Positions 14,361-23,180 of a stretch of DNA of 64,000 nucleotides are shown here, piece after piece (position 1 is the stretch's first letter; each line of letters starts with the position of its first letter). This DNA is from JBBDJG01 sp040880005 (GTDB lineage: Bacteria; Actinomycetota; Thermoleophilia; Solirubrobacterales; JBBDJG01): contig JBBDJG010000026.1 of assembly GCA_040880005.1 (NCBI GenBank), forward strand, positions 1 through 64,000, given 5' to 3'. Made by a program: the position numbers and the translations under genes. Below the pieces are notes generated by a model. That model was not told the DNA's origin, did not search any database, and saw only the letters and a program-made list of their open reading frames with translations.

Positions 14361-15587
14361 TCAGGAGTCAACGAGTCCCGCACCGAGATCGGCCGACGCG
14401 ACCGGCTCCACGGTGGCGAGGAACTCGGCGATCGCGGCGTGGAGCTCGCGCGGGCGCTCGATCTGCGGGATGTGGCCGCAGTCCAACTCGACGTGACGGG
14501 CCGACGGCAACACCCGCTCGACGTGCTTGGCGAACTCGATCGGCGCCAGGCGATCATGTGTTCCCCAGATGAACAGGCACTCGGGGGCGAGTCTGCGCAG
14601 GCTGGTCCAAAAGCCCCGATCGCCGTGGGGCTCGTCGAGGTAGATGCTGCGCGCCGCCGCGTAGAAGGCGGCGCGCCCACGAGGGTCGGTGTAAGTGCGG
14701 ATGAACTCGTCGATCCCGGCCGTGCCCCACGACGAGGACGCTCCCGGTATCAGGCGCCTGACGACGGCCTCCACGACCGGCCGCGGCGTGACCTGGATCA
14801 GGCCCAGCTCGGGTCGTATCCAGCGCAGATAGGGCGCCCAGCGGCGCTCGCGCAGCCACGCCATCGCCGGCGTCATCAGCACGAGGCCGATCACACGATG
14901 CGGTCGGCGCATGCCGAACTCGAGCGCGACGCGGCCTCCCATACTGTGACCGATCACGTGCGCACGTTCGATCTCGAGCGCGTCGAGCAGCGCAGACACG
15001 CCGCGTGCCTGAAAGTCGGGCGTGTAGGAGGCGCCGACCGGCTTGTCCGAGTCGCCGAAGCCGAGCAGATCAACCGCGATCATTCTGTACGAGGGGGCGA
15101 GCGCCGCCACCGTGGGCAAGAAGGACCACTTCGTCCCGCCGAGGCCATGCAGCATGATCACGGGCTCTCCGATGCCGGCTTCGAGCGTCGAGAAGTCGCC
15201 CATCCTCGTCGTGATGCGCCGGAAGCGCAGCTGTCCAGGGCCGGTGGCCCGAGCCGTTGCCGCCAGGAACCCGACCGCGAGATGCAGGTTGTGGCGCACG
15301 CGCAGGCGCCCGGCGCCGAACGCGCCCAGACCCCCCGACAGGTCGTCGGCGATCTCGTCCCATGTCGAGCGATCCGCGCTCAGAAGTGCGGCGGGCCGCT
15401 CGGAGCCGGATCGAGACAGAACCGCGCGCTTGCGATCGATCGCGACGTTCCAGCCCTCGTCGGGTCCGGTCGCGAGCATGACCACGGCCCGCTGCGCCGC
15501 AAGGTCGAACCGCTCGTGGTCGAAGCGGTCGACGAGCGTCCGCAGGCTGGCCGGAATCGCCGAATCGGCGCGAATCGCCGTGCTCAT
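14361..15587 (-). CDS. SCP2-like domain fused to alpha/beta hydrolase
   Basis: A 408-aa fusion. Residues ~10-105 resemble an SCP2 sterol/lipid-binding domain ('WNVAIDRKRAVLSRSG', 'WDEIADDLSGGLGAFGAGRLRVRHN'). Residues ~125-400 are an alpha/beta hydrolase with oxyanion HGLGG, nucleophile elbow GHSMGG (Ser215), acid in WGTHDRLAP and His in CGHIPQIE. A complete triad argues for an esterase or lipase-type enzyme. ATG 15587 is preferred because the frame upstream encodes no recognisable protein. The fusion suggests that the first domain presents a lipophilic substrate. Confidence 0.83.
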   Translation of the reverse strand: MSTAIRADSAIPASLRTLVDRFDHERFDLAAQRAVVMLATGPDEGWNVAIDRKRAVLSRSGSERPAALLSADRSTWDEIADDLSGGLGAFGAGRLRVRHNLHLAVGFLAATARATGPGQLRFRRITTRMGDFSTLEAGIGEPVIMLHGLGGTKWSFLPTVAALAPSYRMIAVDLLGFGDSDKPVGASYTPDFQARGVSALLDALEIERAHVIGHSMGGRVALEFGMRRPHRVIGLVLMTPAMAWLRERRWAPYLRWIRPELGLIQVTPRPVVEAVVRRLIPGASSSWGTAGIDEFIRTYTDPRGRAAFYAAARSIYLDEPHGDRGFWTSLRRLAPECLFIWGTHDRLAPIEFAKHVERVLPSARHVELDCGHIPQIERPRELHAAIAEFLATVEPVASADLGAGLVDS

Positions 15588-15710
15588 GTGTGCGAGCTCG
15601 TGGCAGCGAGGGGTGTGAGCACGTTCGTCACATGTTGCCCATGCCGACGGCCTGACCGGCAGCGGGGTCACCGCATGGTACCGGCCCGCCAGAGCCGAAA
15701 AATCTAAGGC

Positions 15711-15728
15711 TCGGCGCCTGGGCGCCGA
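15711..15728. promoter_or_regulatory. Inverted repeat in the divergent hydrolase-kinase region
   Basis: TCGGCGCC (15711-15718) and GGCGCCGA (15721-15728) form an 18-bp near-palindrome in the 188-bp gap between the divergent hydrolase and histidine-kinase genes. It is suited to a dimeric regulator. No -10/-35 pair is convincing nearby, and nothing else is seen in this gap. Confidence 0.35.
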
Positions 15729-15775
15729 TATGAGTCCTTGCTGGGCTTTCAAGACCCGGATGCCAGATTGCCCGA

Positions 15776-17872
15776 ATGAGGATCGACAGCCCCTCCACCG
15801 ACATCGACCCAAAGCTCGCGTTCCGATTCCGGTCCTTCTCCCAAGTGGCGGCCGGCCTCAGCATTCTCGTAGGGGCTCTCGCGCTGATCGGGTGGGCCAC
15901 CCACGTGTGGCGTCTGACGGCGATCTGGCCGGGTCAAGCGGCGATGAAGGCGAACACCGCCTTGGCCATCGTGCTGGCCGGCGCTTCCCTGCTTCTTCTT
16001 CGGGATGCTGCGTCCGCTCGCGCGCGGCGCCTCGGACAGACGTGTGCGCTGCTGGTCGCCTCGCTGGGACTCGTCACGCTGCTCGAGTACATGCTCGGCT
16101 GGAACGCCGGAATAGACGAGCTGCTGTTTGCCGAAAAGCCATCCGCGATCGACACGACGCATCCGAGCCGAATGTTCCCGGCGACCGCGCTCGGCTTGGT
16201 GCTGGTCTCGACATCGTTGCTGCTCGTCGGCGAACGGCGGCGCTTCGCGCACGAAGCGGCAGAGGTACCCGCGTGCGTTGCGGGCACGATCGCGTCGCTG
16301 GCGTTCCTCGGCTACATCTACGGCGCCGAGGCCCTCTACCGAGTCAGCGACGCGGCCATGGCCTTCCAGACCGCGATCGTGCTCATGGCGCTGGCGGCCG
16401 GGGTGCTGGCTAGCCGCCCGGAGGTGGGACTCATGGCAATCCTGGCCGGCCGTGGCACTGGCAGCAGCAGCGCCCGCCGCATACTGCCTCCGGCTCTGAT
16501 CTTGTTCCCGATCGTCGCGTGGCTGTGGCTCGAAGGCCAGCGGCGCGGCATCTTCGACTTCGAGTTCGGGCTCGCGTTGCTGGTCGTGACCGGCCTCTTG
16601 ACGCTGACATGGGGGATCCTCGACGCGGCCAGATCGCTGAACCGGGCCGATGCGGAGCGCAAGCAAGCGGAGGCCGAGGCGTCGCGACAAGAAATCGAGC
16701 TGCAGGCAGAGCGCGCGCGACAGGAGGGCGAGCAGCGGCTCAAGACCGTGGTCGAGACGATGACCGACGGCTTGGTGGTGGTGGACTCCGAGGGCACGAT
16801 CGTGCTTTGGAACAAGGCAGCCGAGCAAATCCTGGGGATGCCGATGGCCCACGTGCACCTCTCGGAGGTATCCGAGCAATATGGCGTCTTTCTCGCGGAC
16901 GGCGTTACACCCTTGTCCAAGGACGAGCGGTCTCTGATGCAGACCGTGCGAGACGTGCACATCACAAAGGAAACAGAGTTCTTCGTGCGCAACGCGAAGA
17001 GGCCCGAGGGAGTTTGGCTCTCCGTGTCCGCCGCCCCCCTCGGAGCCGATGATGGGTCCCTGAATGGAGGTGTCGTGGTGCTCCGCGACATCACGGAACG
17101 CAAGCGGATGCAGCAGGAGACCGACCGGCTGAGAGACGAGTTCCTGGGGCTCGTCTCGCATGACCTGCGAACCCCGCTGACATCGATCAAAGGCTATCTC
17201 GAGCTGCTGCTCGAAGGGGAAGGCGGCAAGCTGAGCGAGCGCGGCGAGTACTTCCTGGAGGTCGTGGCGCGCAATGCGTCGCGGCTCGAGCGCCTCGTCA
17301 ACGATCTGGTCTTTGTCGCTCAGGTGGAAAGCGGCGAGTTCGCGATCGAGCGCGAGGCCGTCGATCTGGACGAGATTGCGTCCAGATCGGTCGAGGCGGC
17401 GAGGCCGAACGCCGAGGGCAGGGGCGTCGTGCTCGGCCTCAACCCCGCGCTGCACGGGGAGTGCCTGGGGGACCGCGACCGGCTCGCGCAGCTATTGGAC
17501 AACCTGATCTCCAACGGGATCAAGCACACCCCCGAGGGCGGCAGCGTCGAGGTCAAGCTTCGCAACGAGGGCGAGCACATGCTGCTCGAGGTCAGGGACA
17601 CGGGTGTCGGCATCCCCGAGGGCGAACAGCGGCGTATCTTCGATCGCTTCTTCCGAGCCTCCAGCGCTACCAAGCGCGGCATAAAGGGAGTCGGGCTCGG
17701 CCTCACGATCGTCAAGGCGATCGCGGAAGGTCACGGCGCTCGGCTCTCGGTTGAAAGCAAGGAAGGCGCCGGGACGACGGTCCGGCTTGAGATTCCGCTA
17801 CCCGAGTCGATGCGCAAGCCCGAAGCTGTGGTGGGTGGCAAAGAGAAGGCGCTTGGCCGCGAGGCGGCCTAG
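15776..17872 (+). CDS. Membrane PAS-domain sensor histidine kinase (orphan)
   Basis: A 698-aa sensor. About eight hydrophobic segments lie between residues 22 and 282. A charged coiled coil (288-322) leads to a PAS domain (~322-445, ending RDITERKRM), HisKA with phospho-His462 (SHDLRTPL) and HATPase_c: N580 (DNLISN), G1 DTGVGIP (608-614), F-box FDRFFR and G2 GVGLGL (638-643). All catalytic motifs are intact. No response regulator is adjacent. It converges with the aminotransferase gene, overlapping by 4 bp at the 3' ends. The integral-membrane N-terminus suggests sensing within the membrane; the ligand is unknown. Confidence 0.9.
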   Translation: MRIDSPSTDIDPKLAFRFRSFSQVAAGLSILVGALALIGWATHVWRLTAIWPGQAAMKANTALAIVLAGASLLLLRDAASARARRLGQTCALLVASLGLVTLLEYMLGWNAGIDELLFAEKPSAIDTTHPSRMFPATALGLVLVSTSLLLVGERRRFAHEAAEVPACVAGTIASLAFLGYIYGAEALYRVSDAAMAFQTAIVLMALAAGVLASRPEVGLMAILAGRGTGSSSARRILPPALILFPIVAWLWLEGQRRGIFDFEFGLALLVVTGLLTLTWGILDAARSLNRADAERKQAEAEASRQEIELQAERARQEGEQRLKTVVETMTDGLVVVDSEGTIVLWNKAAEQILGMPMAHVHLSEVSEQYGVFLADGVTPLSKDERSLMQTVRDVHITKETEFFVRNAKRPEGVWLSVSAAPLGADDGSLNGGVVVLRDITERKRMQQETDRLRDEFLGLVSHDLRTPLTSIKGYLELLLEGEGGKLSERGEYFLEVVARNASRLERLVNDLVFVAQVESGEFAIEREAVDLDEIASRSVEAARPNAEGRGVVLGLNPALHGECLGDRDRLAQLLDNLISNGIKHTPEGGSVEVKLRNEGEHMLLEVRDTGVGIPEGEQRRIFDRFFRASSATKRGIKGVGLGLTIVKAIAEGHGARLSVESKEGAGTTVRLEIPLPESMRKPEAVVGGKEKALGREAA

Positions 17873-18990
17873 TAGTTCCCGATCGCCTGCTCCAATGCCC
17901 ACAACAGCCGGTCGGTCGCGGCGCCGTCGCGGATCGCTGCGCGAACGTGGTCGCCGTCGCCGAGCGGCCCCCCGTGCGCGACCAGCACCTGGCCCTGCTC
18001 GAGCCGTTGCGCGAGCCGTTCGCCGTCCATGCCCTCGACGTGGAGCCAGATGAAGTTTGCCTGTGTCGGCGGCGCGCTCAGGCCCAGTCGTTCAAGACCC
18101 TCGCGTAGTCGCCCGCGCTCCGCTATGACCGCCTCGCGCCTGCGCAACGCTTCGCGCGTGCCGGCTCCCAGCGCCTGCGCGACCGCGGCCTGGGTGAGCG
18201 CGTTGACGCCAAGCATTGGCGCCAGCGCCGCGAGCAAATCGGCACCCTGCGATGACCCGACCACGTAGCCGCCGCGCAGCCCCGAGAGCCCGTAGATCTT
18301 CGAGAAGGTGCGAAATACGAGCAGGCGTGGAAACGCCTCCACCAGCCGCAGGCACGAATCCTCTTCCTCTTCGTCCTGGAAGTGCACGTAGGCTTCGTCG
18401 AGCAGCACGTGGACGTGCGCCGGCAGCGCGCTGAGCAGGCTGCCGAGCTGCTCCGAGCGCAGGTACGTCCCTGTCGGATCGTTGGGGTTGCAGATCGTCA
18501 CGATGCGCGTGCGCGGCCCGACCGCCGCCAGCACGCCGTCCGCGTCGATGCCACCGTCGCGCAACTCGACCGGCACGAACGGCGCCCGCGCCCGAGCGGT
18601 GATCGACGCATACAACGAATACGACGGCCAAGGCGTGACCAGCTCGTCGCCCTCCCCGAGCAAGAGGTACGCGGCCGTCTGGAGCAACTCAGCGGAGCCG
18701 TTGCCGAACACGATCTGGGCGGCCTTGATGTAGTGGCGCTCGGCAAGCATGCGCCGGATGTCGGTCGCCTCACGGTCCGGGTAGCTGTTCAGCCGTCCGC
18801 GCGCCTGAAACACCGACGCGCCAACGACCTCCGCGTCGGGTAGGTCGGTCCACTCGGTTCCGGAGAGGTCCAGCACCGGAACCTGCACTAGCGCAAGCGC
18901 CTTCTCCTCGGCACGTCGATCGCGTAGCCGCTCGTTGACCTCCGACTCGCTCATGTCGTCGAACTGCCGGTAGTAGTCGAGCAGGCCCAT
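17869..18990 (-). CDS. HisC-like PLP aminotransferase
   Basis: A 373-aa fold-type-I aminotransferase. Visible motifs: NGSAELLQ (cofactor phosphate), NPNDPTG (substrate/PLP asparagine), DEAYVHF (PLP-pyridine Asp) and the Schiff-base lysine in FRTFSKIYGLSGLRGG. 'SYPD' near residue 70 and the overall length match histidinol-phosphate aminotransferases. Related enzymes act on aromatic amino acids or threonine phosphate. No other his gene is near, so the substrate is open. It follows a small membrane protein gene by 22 bp and is probably co-transcribed. Confidence 0.85.
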   Translation of the reverse strand: MGLLDYYRQFDDMSESEVNERLRDRRAEEKALALVQVPVLDLSGTEWTDLPDAEVVGASVFQARGRLNSYPDREATDIRRMLAERHYIKAAQIVFGNGSAELLQTAAYLLLGEGDELVTPWPSYSLYASITARARAPFVPVELRDGGIDADGVLAAVGPRTRIVTICNPNDPTGTYLRSEQLGSLLSALPAHVHVLLDEAYVHFQDEEEEDSCLRLVEAFPRLLVFRTFSKIYGLSGLRGGYVVGSSQGADLLAALAPMLGVNALTQAAVAQALGAGTREALRRREAVIAERGRLREGLERLGLSAPPTQANFIWLHVEGMDGERLAQRLEQGQVLVAHGGPLGDGDHVRAAIRDGAATDRLLWALEQAIGNY

Positions 18991-19012
18991 GACGTCTTCC
19001 TCGGCTCGGCGC

Positions 19013-19489
19013 CTACTGGCCGGGCGTTACCGATGAGCCGGGGCCGTTGATGATCACGAACCAAAACATGAACGCAGACACGGCGATCGCGCCGCTGATC
19101 ACGAAGATGCGGTTCAGCATGCCTTCCTTCTGCTCGTGCCCCGCTGCGCGACGAACGAGCTTCCAGGCGTGATCGAGCCGCATCGCGAGGCCGATCGTCC
19201 CGACCATCGTGACCATCATCCCGATGAACGCGGTCGCCAGTGCCAGCTCGATCGAGTCGGTTCGATGCTGGATGCGCGAAGCCACCCACAGCCAGCCGGC
19301 CGGCTGCGGGCCCCACAGCGTGACCAGCAAGATCGTTTCCACGACCAGAATCGCGCCCGCGAGGATCGAGTCGATTCGGCGGCGCTTGCGATCGCCGGGT
19401 TCCGGCTTGCCGCGGTAGCGCACCGGGCCCGTCCCGGGACGGCGCCCGATGAACAGCCCGCCGGTGTTGGTGGGGTCGTTCTCAGCCAT
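19013..19489 (-). CDS. Small membrane protein with three TM segments
   Basis: 158 aa. A polar N-terminus (NDPTNTGGLFIGRRPGTGP) is followed by three hydrophobic segments: IDSILAGAILVVETILLVTLW, IELALATAFIGMMVTMVGTI and IFVISGAIAVSAFMFWFVII. A basic loop precedes segment 3. No family is recognised. ATG 19489 was chosen over longer forms because upstream residues lack coherent character. It lies just upstream of the HisC-like gene. Confidence 0.7.
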   Translation of the reverse strand: MAENDPTNTGGLFIGRRPGTGPVRYRGKPEPGDRKRRRIDSILAGAILVVETILLVTLWGPQPAGWLWVASRIQHRTDSIELALATAFIGMMVTMVGTIGLAMRLDHAWKLVRRAAGHEQKEGMLNRIFVISGAIAVSAFMFWFVIINGPGSSVTPGQ

Positions 19490-19562
19490 CAGCTTCAGAT
19501 TCAGATCGGTGCGGTGCCTCGCCAAGTGTAGGCGAGCGCCTGCGCACGCAAGGCAGCGAACG

Positions 19563-19985
19563 TCACGTTGTCGAGCCGCGAGCATCGATCGCCTCGTTCA
19601 CCAGCCGGTCGGCCAGCTCGTTGTCCGTCCGCGGAACCGACTTGATCGACCAGCGCTCGAACGCGCCCAGCGCCTCGAGCGTCTGACGGTGAAGCGGCCG
19701 CAGGCCTTCGTTCTTGACCTTGTACTGGCCCGTGAGCTGGCGCGCGACAAGCTCGGAGTCGTTGACGACCTCGACCTCCGTGGCGCCAAGGGCAGCCGCG
19801 CGCTCCGCTCCGAGCAGCACCGCCCGGTACTCCGCGACGTTGTTGGTCGCCTCACCGATGAAGTCGTTGGCGCGACCGATCTCATTGCCCTTGAGATCAC
19901 TGACGACGGCACCAACGCCGGCTGGCCCAGGATTGCCGCGCGCACCACCGTCAACGTGGACGATCACACTGGGCGTCAGCGGCAA
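19563..19985 (-). CDS. Ribonuclease HI family protein
   Basis: A 140-aa RNase H fold. The acidic tetrad is visible: Asp in HVDGGARGNPGPAG, Glu in NNVAEYRA, Asp in VVNDSEL and Asp in RTDNELAD. It cleaves RNA in RNA-DNA hybrids. The apparent start is TTG 19985, directly abutting the stop of the upstream 73-aa gene; an in-frame GTG six codons later is the alternative. The compact form resembles stand-alone actinobacterial RNase HI domains. RNase HII is also encoded in this window (34868-35485). Confidence 0.88.
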   Translation of the reverse strand: MPLTPSVIVHVDGGARGNPGPAGVGAVVSDLKGNEIGRANDFIGEATNNVAEYRAVLLGAERAAALGATEVEVVNDSELVARQLTGQYKVKNEGLRPLHRQTLEALGAFERWSIKSVPRTDNELADRLVNEAIDARGSTT

Positions 19986-20207
19986 CTATCCTGCGTCGAT
20001 CTTGGGGAACGAGCCCGTGGCGCGGCGGCGGCGGCGGTCACGAACGACTCGCTGATTCGATTCAGCCGAGTCGTCATCGAGTCGACCCCGTCTGTCGGCC
20101 TTGCGACGCTCGACGATCACTTCAACGTTCGGATCGTCCTTGTAATAGTCGGAGAGCCGGTCGAACAACTCGCCCTCGAGCGTCTCGGGTATCACGCAAT
20201 AGATCAC
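19986..20207 (-). CDS. Conserved-looking small protein (73 aa), unknown
   Basis: 73 aa. It begins MIYCVIPETLEGELFDRLSD and contains a polar 'VERRKADRRGR' motif, then a very basic tail. No catalytic motif is seen. The start of RNase HI abuts its stop codon, so translational coupling is likely, and an RNA- or DNA-related role is possible from the basic tail. Function unknown. Confidence 0.6.
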   Translation of the reverse strand: MIYCVIPETLEGELFDRLSDYYKDDPNVEVIVERRKADRRGRLDDDSAESNQRVVRDRRRRRATGSFPKIDAG

Positions 20208-20216
20208 GCTCCTAGA

Positions 20217-20987
20217 TTAGAGGTCGTCGCGGGTACCTGCACTCTTGTCGGTTATCTGCGCGCCCTGATCGGCCGCTCCGAGGGCCAGCCTGCCGTCCAC
20301 GAGCAGCTGCGCGTTCCATTGCCGGGCCTCTTCGGGCAGCTCGTCCAGCTCCTCGCCACGAGCCCTCAACTGGACGGGCTCCCGCGAGTCCGAGAGGTCC
20401 ACCGCGTACTGATACCAGGCCAGCTCCCAGCCCACGGTCAAAATCACCTCGGCCGCCGAGCTTGCCGACGTCACCGCACTCACCTGTGGAGCGCCGAGTG
20501 AGCGGGCTATGCCACCCACGGTGCGCGGATACTGGGACTCGTTGAACACCTCCACCGCACGATCGAGCTTGAGTTGCGCGTTGGTTGGCACAGCGTGCAC
20601 GTGGCGCGGGTCTCGCGGTGCAGCTTCATCCGCCGGGGCCGGTCGGCGGGTCGCGGGCTCCGCGTCGATCCGCGCAGACACATCGGAGCTCCCTCCCGGC
20701 GCGGGATCGCCGGGCGCGACCGCCTTGGGCTCCGGCGCCGCATGGCGGCGGCGTAGCCCCAGAAAACGGCGGCGCTCCGACTCGCGTTTCGGCCTGGTCG
20801 GCGTCTCGGGCGCAACCGACTCGCGAATCCAACCCTCTCTCTGTGCGCGCGGGGCGCAAAGAGAGCAAACGAGGCGGCGTTGGCGCGAGGGAGTCAGGAA
20901 GGGCTCCGCACGCTCGCCCTTGAGCATCGTCCGGCTGCACACGTCACAAATAACGCGTTCATCGATTGGCTGGAGCTGCCTCTTCAA
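20217..20987 (-). CDS. Zinc-ribbon protein with disordered linker, unknown
   Basis: 256 aa. The N-terminus has CDVCSRTM and CSLCAPR, a two-CxxC zinc ribbon at residues ~14-45. A proline-, arginine- and glutamate-rich linker (~55-135) leads to a C-terminal domain (~138-235) containing 'FNESQYPRTVGGIARSLG' and 'VGWELAWYQYAVDL'. I do not recognise the family. It lies 22 bp downstream of the EF-G-like gene on the same strand. Confidence 0.7.
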   Translation of the reverse strand: MKRQLQPIDERVICDVCSRTMLKGERAEPFLTPSRQRRLVCSLCAPRAQREGWIRESVAPETPTRPKRESERRRFLGLRRRHAAPEPKAVAPGDPAPGGSSDVSARIDAEPATRRPAPADEAAPRDPRHVHAVPTNAQLKLDRAVEVFNESQYPRTVGGIARSLGAPQVSAVTSASSAAEVILTVGWELAWYQYAVDLSDSREPVQLRARGEELDELPEEARQWNAQLLVDGRLALGAADQGAQITDKSAGTRDDL

Positions 20988-21009
20988 GAAAACGACCGGC
21001 GGGCGAACG

Positions 21010-23109
21010 TCAGGCCTTTGCCGCGGCCTCCTCGGTGTCCTTGCCCGCAGCCGAGACGACTTGCTGCGCGAGATGTGCCGGGACCTCCTCGTAGCGCAGG
21101 AACTCCATCGAATAGTCGCCTTGGCCGCCCGTGATCGAGCGCAGGTCGGGCGCGTAATCGAGCATCTCGGCCATCGGAACCTCGGCCTTGATCTCGGTCA
21201 TCGAGCCCTTGGGCTCCATGCCGAGTGGGCGGCCTCGTCTGCCGTTGAGATCGCCGATGACATCGCCAACCGCGTCCTCGGGAACGGTCACGACCACCTG
21301 CGTGATCGGCTCGAGCAACGCGGGCTGGGCACCTTCGGCAGCCTTTTTGAACGCCATCGAGCCCGCGATCTTGAACGCCATCTCCGAGGAATCCACCGCG
21401 TGGTGCGAGCCGTCGTACAGCGTGACCTTGACGCCGCTTATCGGGTAGCCGGCCACGACGCCTTGCTGCATCGCCTCACGAACGCCCTTTTCGACCGCCG
21501 GGATGAAGCTCCCTGGAATCACGCCGCCCTTGATCTTGTTCACGAACTCGAATCCCTGCCCGTCAGGCAGCGGCTCCATCTCGATGTGGCAGTCACCGAA
21601 CTGGCCACGGCCACCGGTCTGCTTCTTGTAGCGGCCATGAGCCTTGGACTTCGCCTTGATCGTCTCCTGGTAGGGGACCCGCGGCGGCTTGAGGTTGACC
21701 TCGGCGCCGAAACGGCTCTTCATGCGACCGACCACGACCTCGACGTGGATCTGAGACAGCCCGGCAATGATCTGTTCGCCGGTCTGGGGGTCGCGGTGGA
21801 AGTCGAGCGTCGGATCCTCCTCCTGCAGGCGGCGCAAAGCGGTAGCCACCTTCTCCTCGTCCCCCTTCGACTTTGGCTCGATCGCGAACGCCATCACGGC
21901 GCCCGGCAGCGTCGCCGCCTTGAAGGAGATCTTCCGACCCTTGGTGGTCGTGAGCGTGTCACCCGAATGAGTCTCCTTGAGCTTTGCCACCGCGCCGATG
22001 TCACCGGCCCCGAACTCGTCCGCCTTGCCGTGCTCTTTTCCCCTGAGGGTCAGGAGCTGCCCCACACGCTCCTTGCCGCCGCTTCGCGCGTTCGTCACCT
22101 GCGAGTCGCCCTTCAACGTTCCCGAGTAGACCCGAAACAGGTTGATACGGCCCGCGAAGGGGTCGGCAAGCGTCTTGAACACGTAGGCGATCGTGTCGGC
22201 CGCTTCGTCCGGGGCAATCTCGATCTCATTGCCATCACCGTCCCGTGCCGTCACGGCTCCCCTCTTGGCCGGCGAAGGCAGATCGTTGACAAGTGCGTCC
22301 AGCAGACGATCGGTGCCGAAGTTCTTCGTTGCGATGCCACACGTCACGGGAAAGATCGAGCCCCTCGTGACGCCGTCCTTGAGCGAGCCCACAATCTCGT
22401 CGTGTGAGATCTCCTCTCCCTCGAGGTAGCGCTCCATCAACTCGTCGGAGTTCTCGGCGACCTCGTCCATCAGCTTCTCGCGATACTCCTCGGCCTGCTC
22501 GCGAACGTCGTCAGGGATCTCGATCGCTTTCGCGTTCCCGCGGCCAGAACCCTCGTACTCGAACGCTTTCATGTCGATCAAATCGACGACGCCGTACGTC
22601 GTGTGCTCCGAGCCGATCGGGATCTCGGTCGCAACGACGTGAGGTCCGAACGCGTCCTTCAGGGACTCGAGCGAGCGAAAAAAGTCGGCGCGCTCGCGGT
22701 CGAGCATATTGACGAACACGAGTCGCGCAAGACCAAGCTCGGAGGCGCGCTGCCACAGGCGATCGGTGGAGACCTCGACGCCCATCACCGCGTTGACTAC
22801 GAAGACCGCGCTCTCGCAGACGCTGAGGGCGCCGAGCGCGTCGGCGACGAAGCTGGGATCGCCCGGAGTATCGATCAGGTTGATCTTGCGCCCGTCGAAC
22901 TCGAACGAGGCGAGGCTCGCCGAGATCGACATCTCGCGCGCCTGCTCGTCGGCTTCGGAATCGGACACGGATGTGCCGTCCGCAACGGCGCCCAACCTCG
23001 TGATCGCTCCCGCCTCGAACAGCAACGCTTCGTTGGCCGAGGTCTTACCTGCCCCTCTGTGGCCAACCAGCGCGACGTTCCTGATCCGACCCGCGGCCTT
23101 ATGTGCCAA
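21010..23109 (-). CDS. Elongation factor G-like GTPase
   Basis: A 699-aa translational GTPase with EF-G domain order. G1 is GHRGAGKTS (16-24), G3 is DTPGD (80-84), and the G4 position reads NMLD (134-137) instead of N-K-x-D. Later domains include the 'YKKQTGGRGQFGDCHIEMEP' segment typical of EF-G domain IV, and a C-terminal beta-alpha domain. The divergent G4 and the absence of rpsL, rpsG and tuf neighbours indicate the EF-G-like paralogue group rather than the main fusA product. A role in ribosome recycling or stress is possible but unproven. Confidence 0.85.
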   Translation of the reverse strand: MAHKAAGRIRNVALVGHRGAGKTSANEALLFEAGAITRLGAVADGTSVSDSEADEQAREMSISASLASFEFDGRKINLIDTPGDPSFVADALGALSVCESAVFVVNAVMGVEVSTDRLWQRASELGLARLVFVNMLDRERADFFRSLESLKDAFGPHVVATEIPIGSEHTTYGVVDLIDMKAFEYEGSGRGNAKAIEIPDDVREQAEEYREKLMDEVAENSDELMERYLEGEEISHDEIVGSLKDGVTRGSIFPVTCGIATKNFGTDRLLDALVNDLPSPAKRGAVTARDGDGNEIEIAPDEAADTIAYVFKTLADPFAGRINLFRVYSGTLKGDSQVTNARSGGKERVGQLLTLRGKEHGKADEFGAGDIGAVAKLKETHSGDTLTTTKGRKISFKAATLPGAVMAFAIEPKSKGDEEKVATALRRLQEEDPTLDFHRDPQTGEQIIAGLSQIHVEVVVGRMKSRFGAEVNLKPPRVPYQETIKAKSKAHGRYKKQTGGRGQFGDCHIEMEPLPDGQGFEFVNKIKGGVIPGSFIPAVEKGVREAMQQGVVAGYPISGVKVTLYDGSHHAVDSSEMAFKIAGSMAFKKAAEGAQPALLEPITQVVVTVPEDAVGDVIGDLNGRRGRPLGMEPKGSMTEIKAEVPMAEMLDYAPDLRSITGGQGDYSMEFLRYEEVPAHLAQQVVSAAGKDTEEAAAKA

Positions 23110-23180
23110 CAGCCTCTCCTCTCCGGTGGTTCACACCGCCGGATTACATCAGACCCCGGCCGCTCGCGACAAGAAAGGGT

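Noticed and set aside
15757..15768. 12-bp match CGGATGCCAGAT also found at 27339-27350
   Set aside because: Exact 12-mers are expected to recur by chance in 64 kb, and the two contexts differ.
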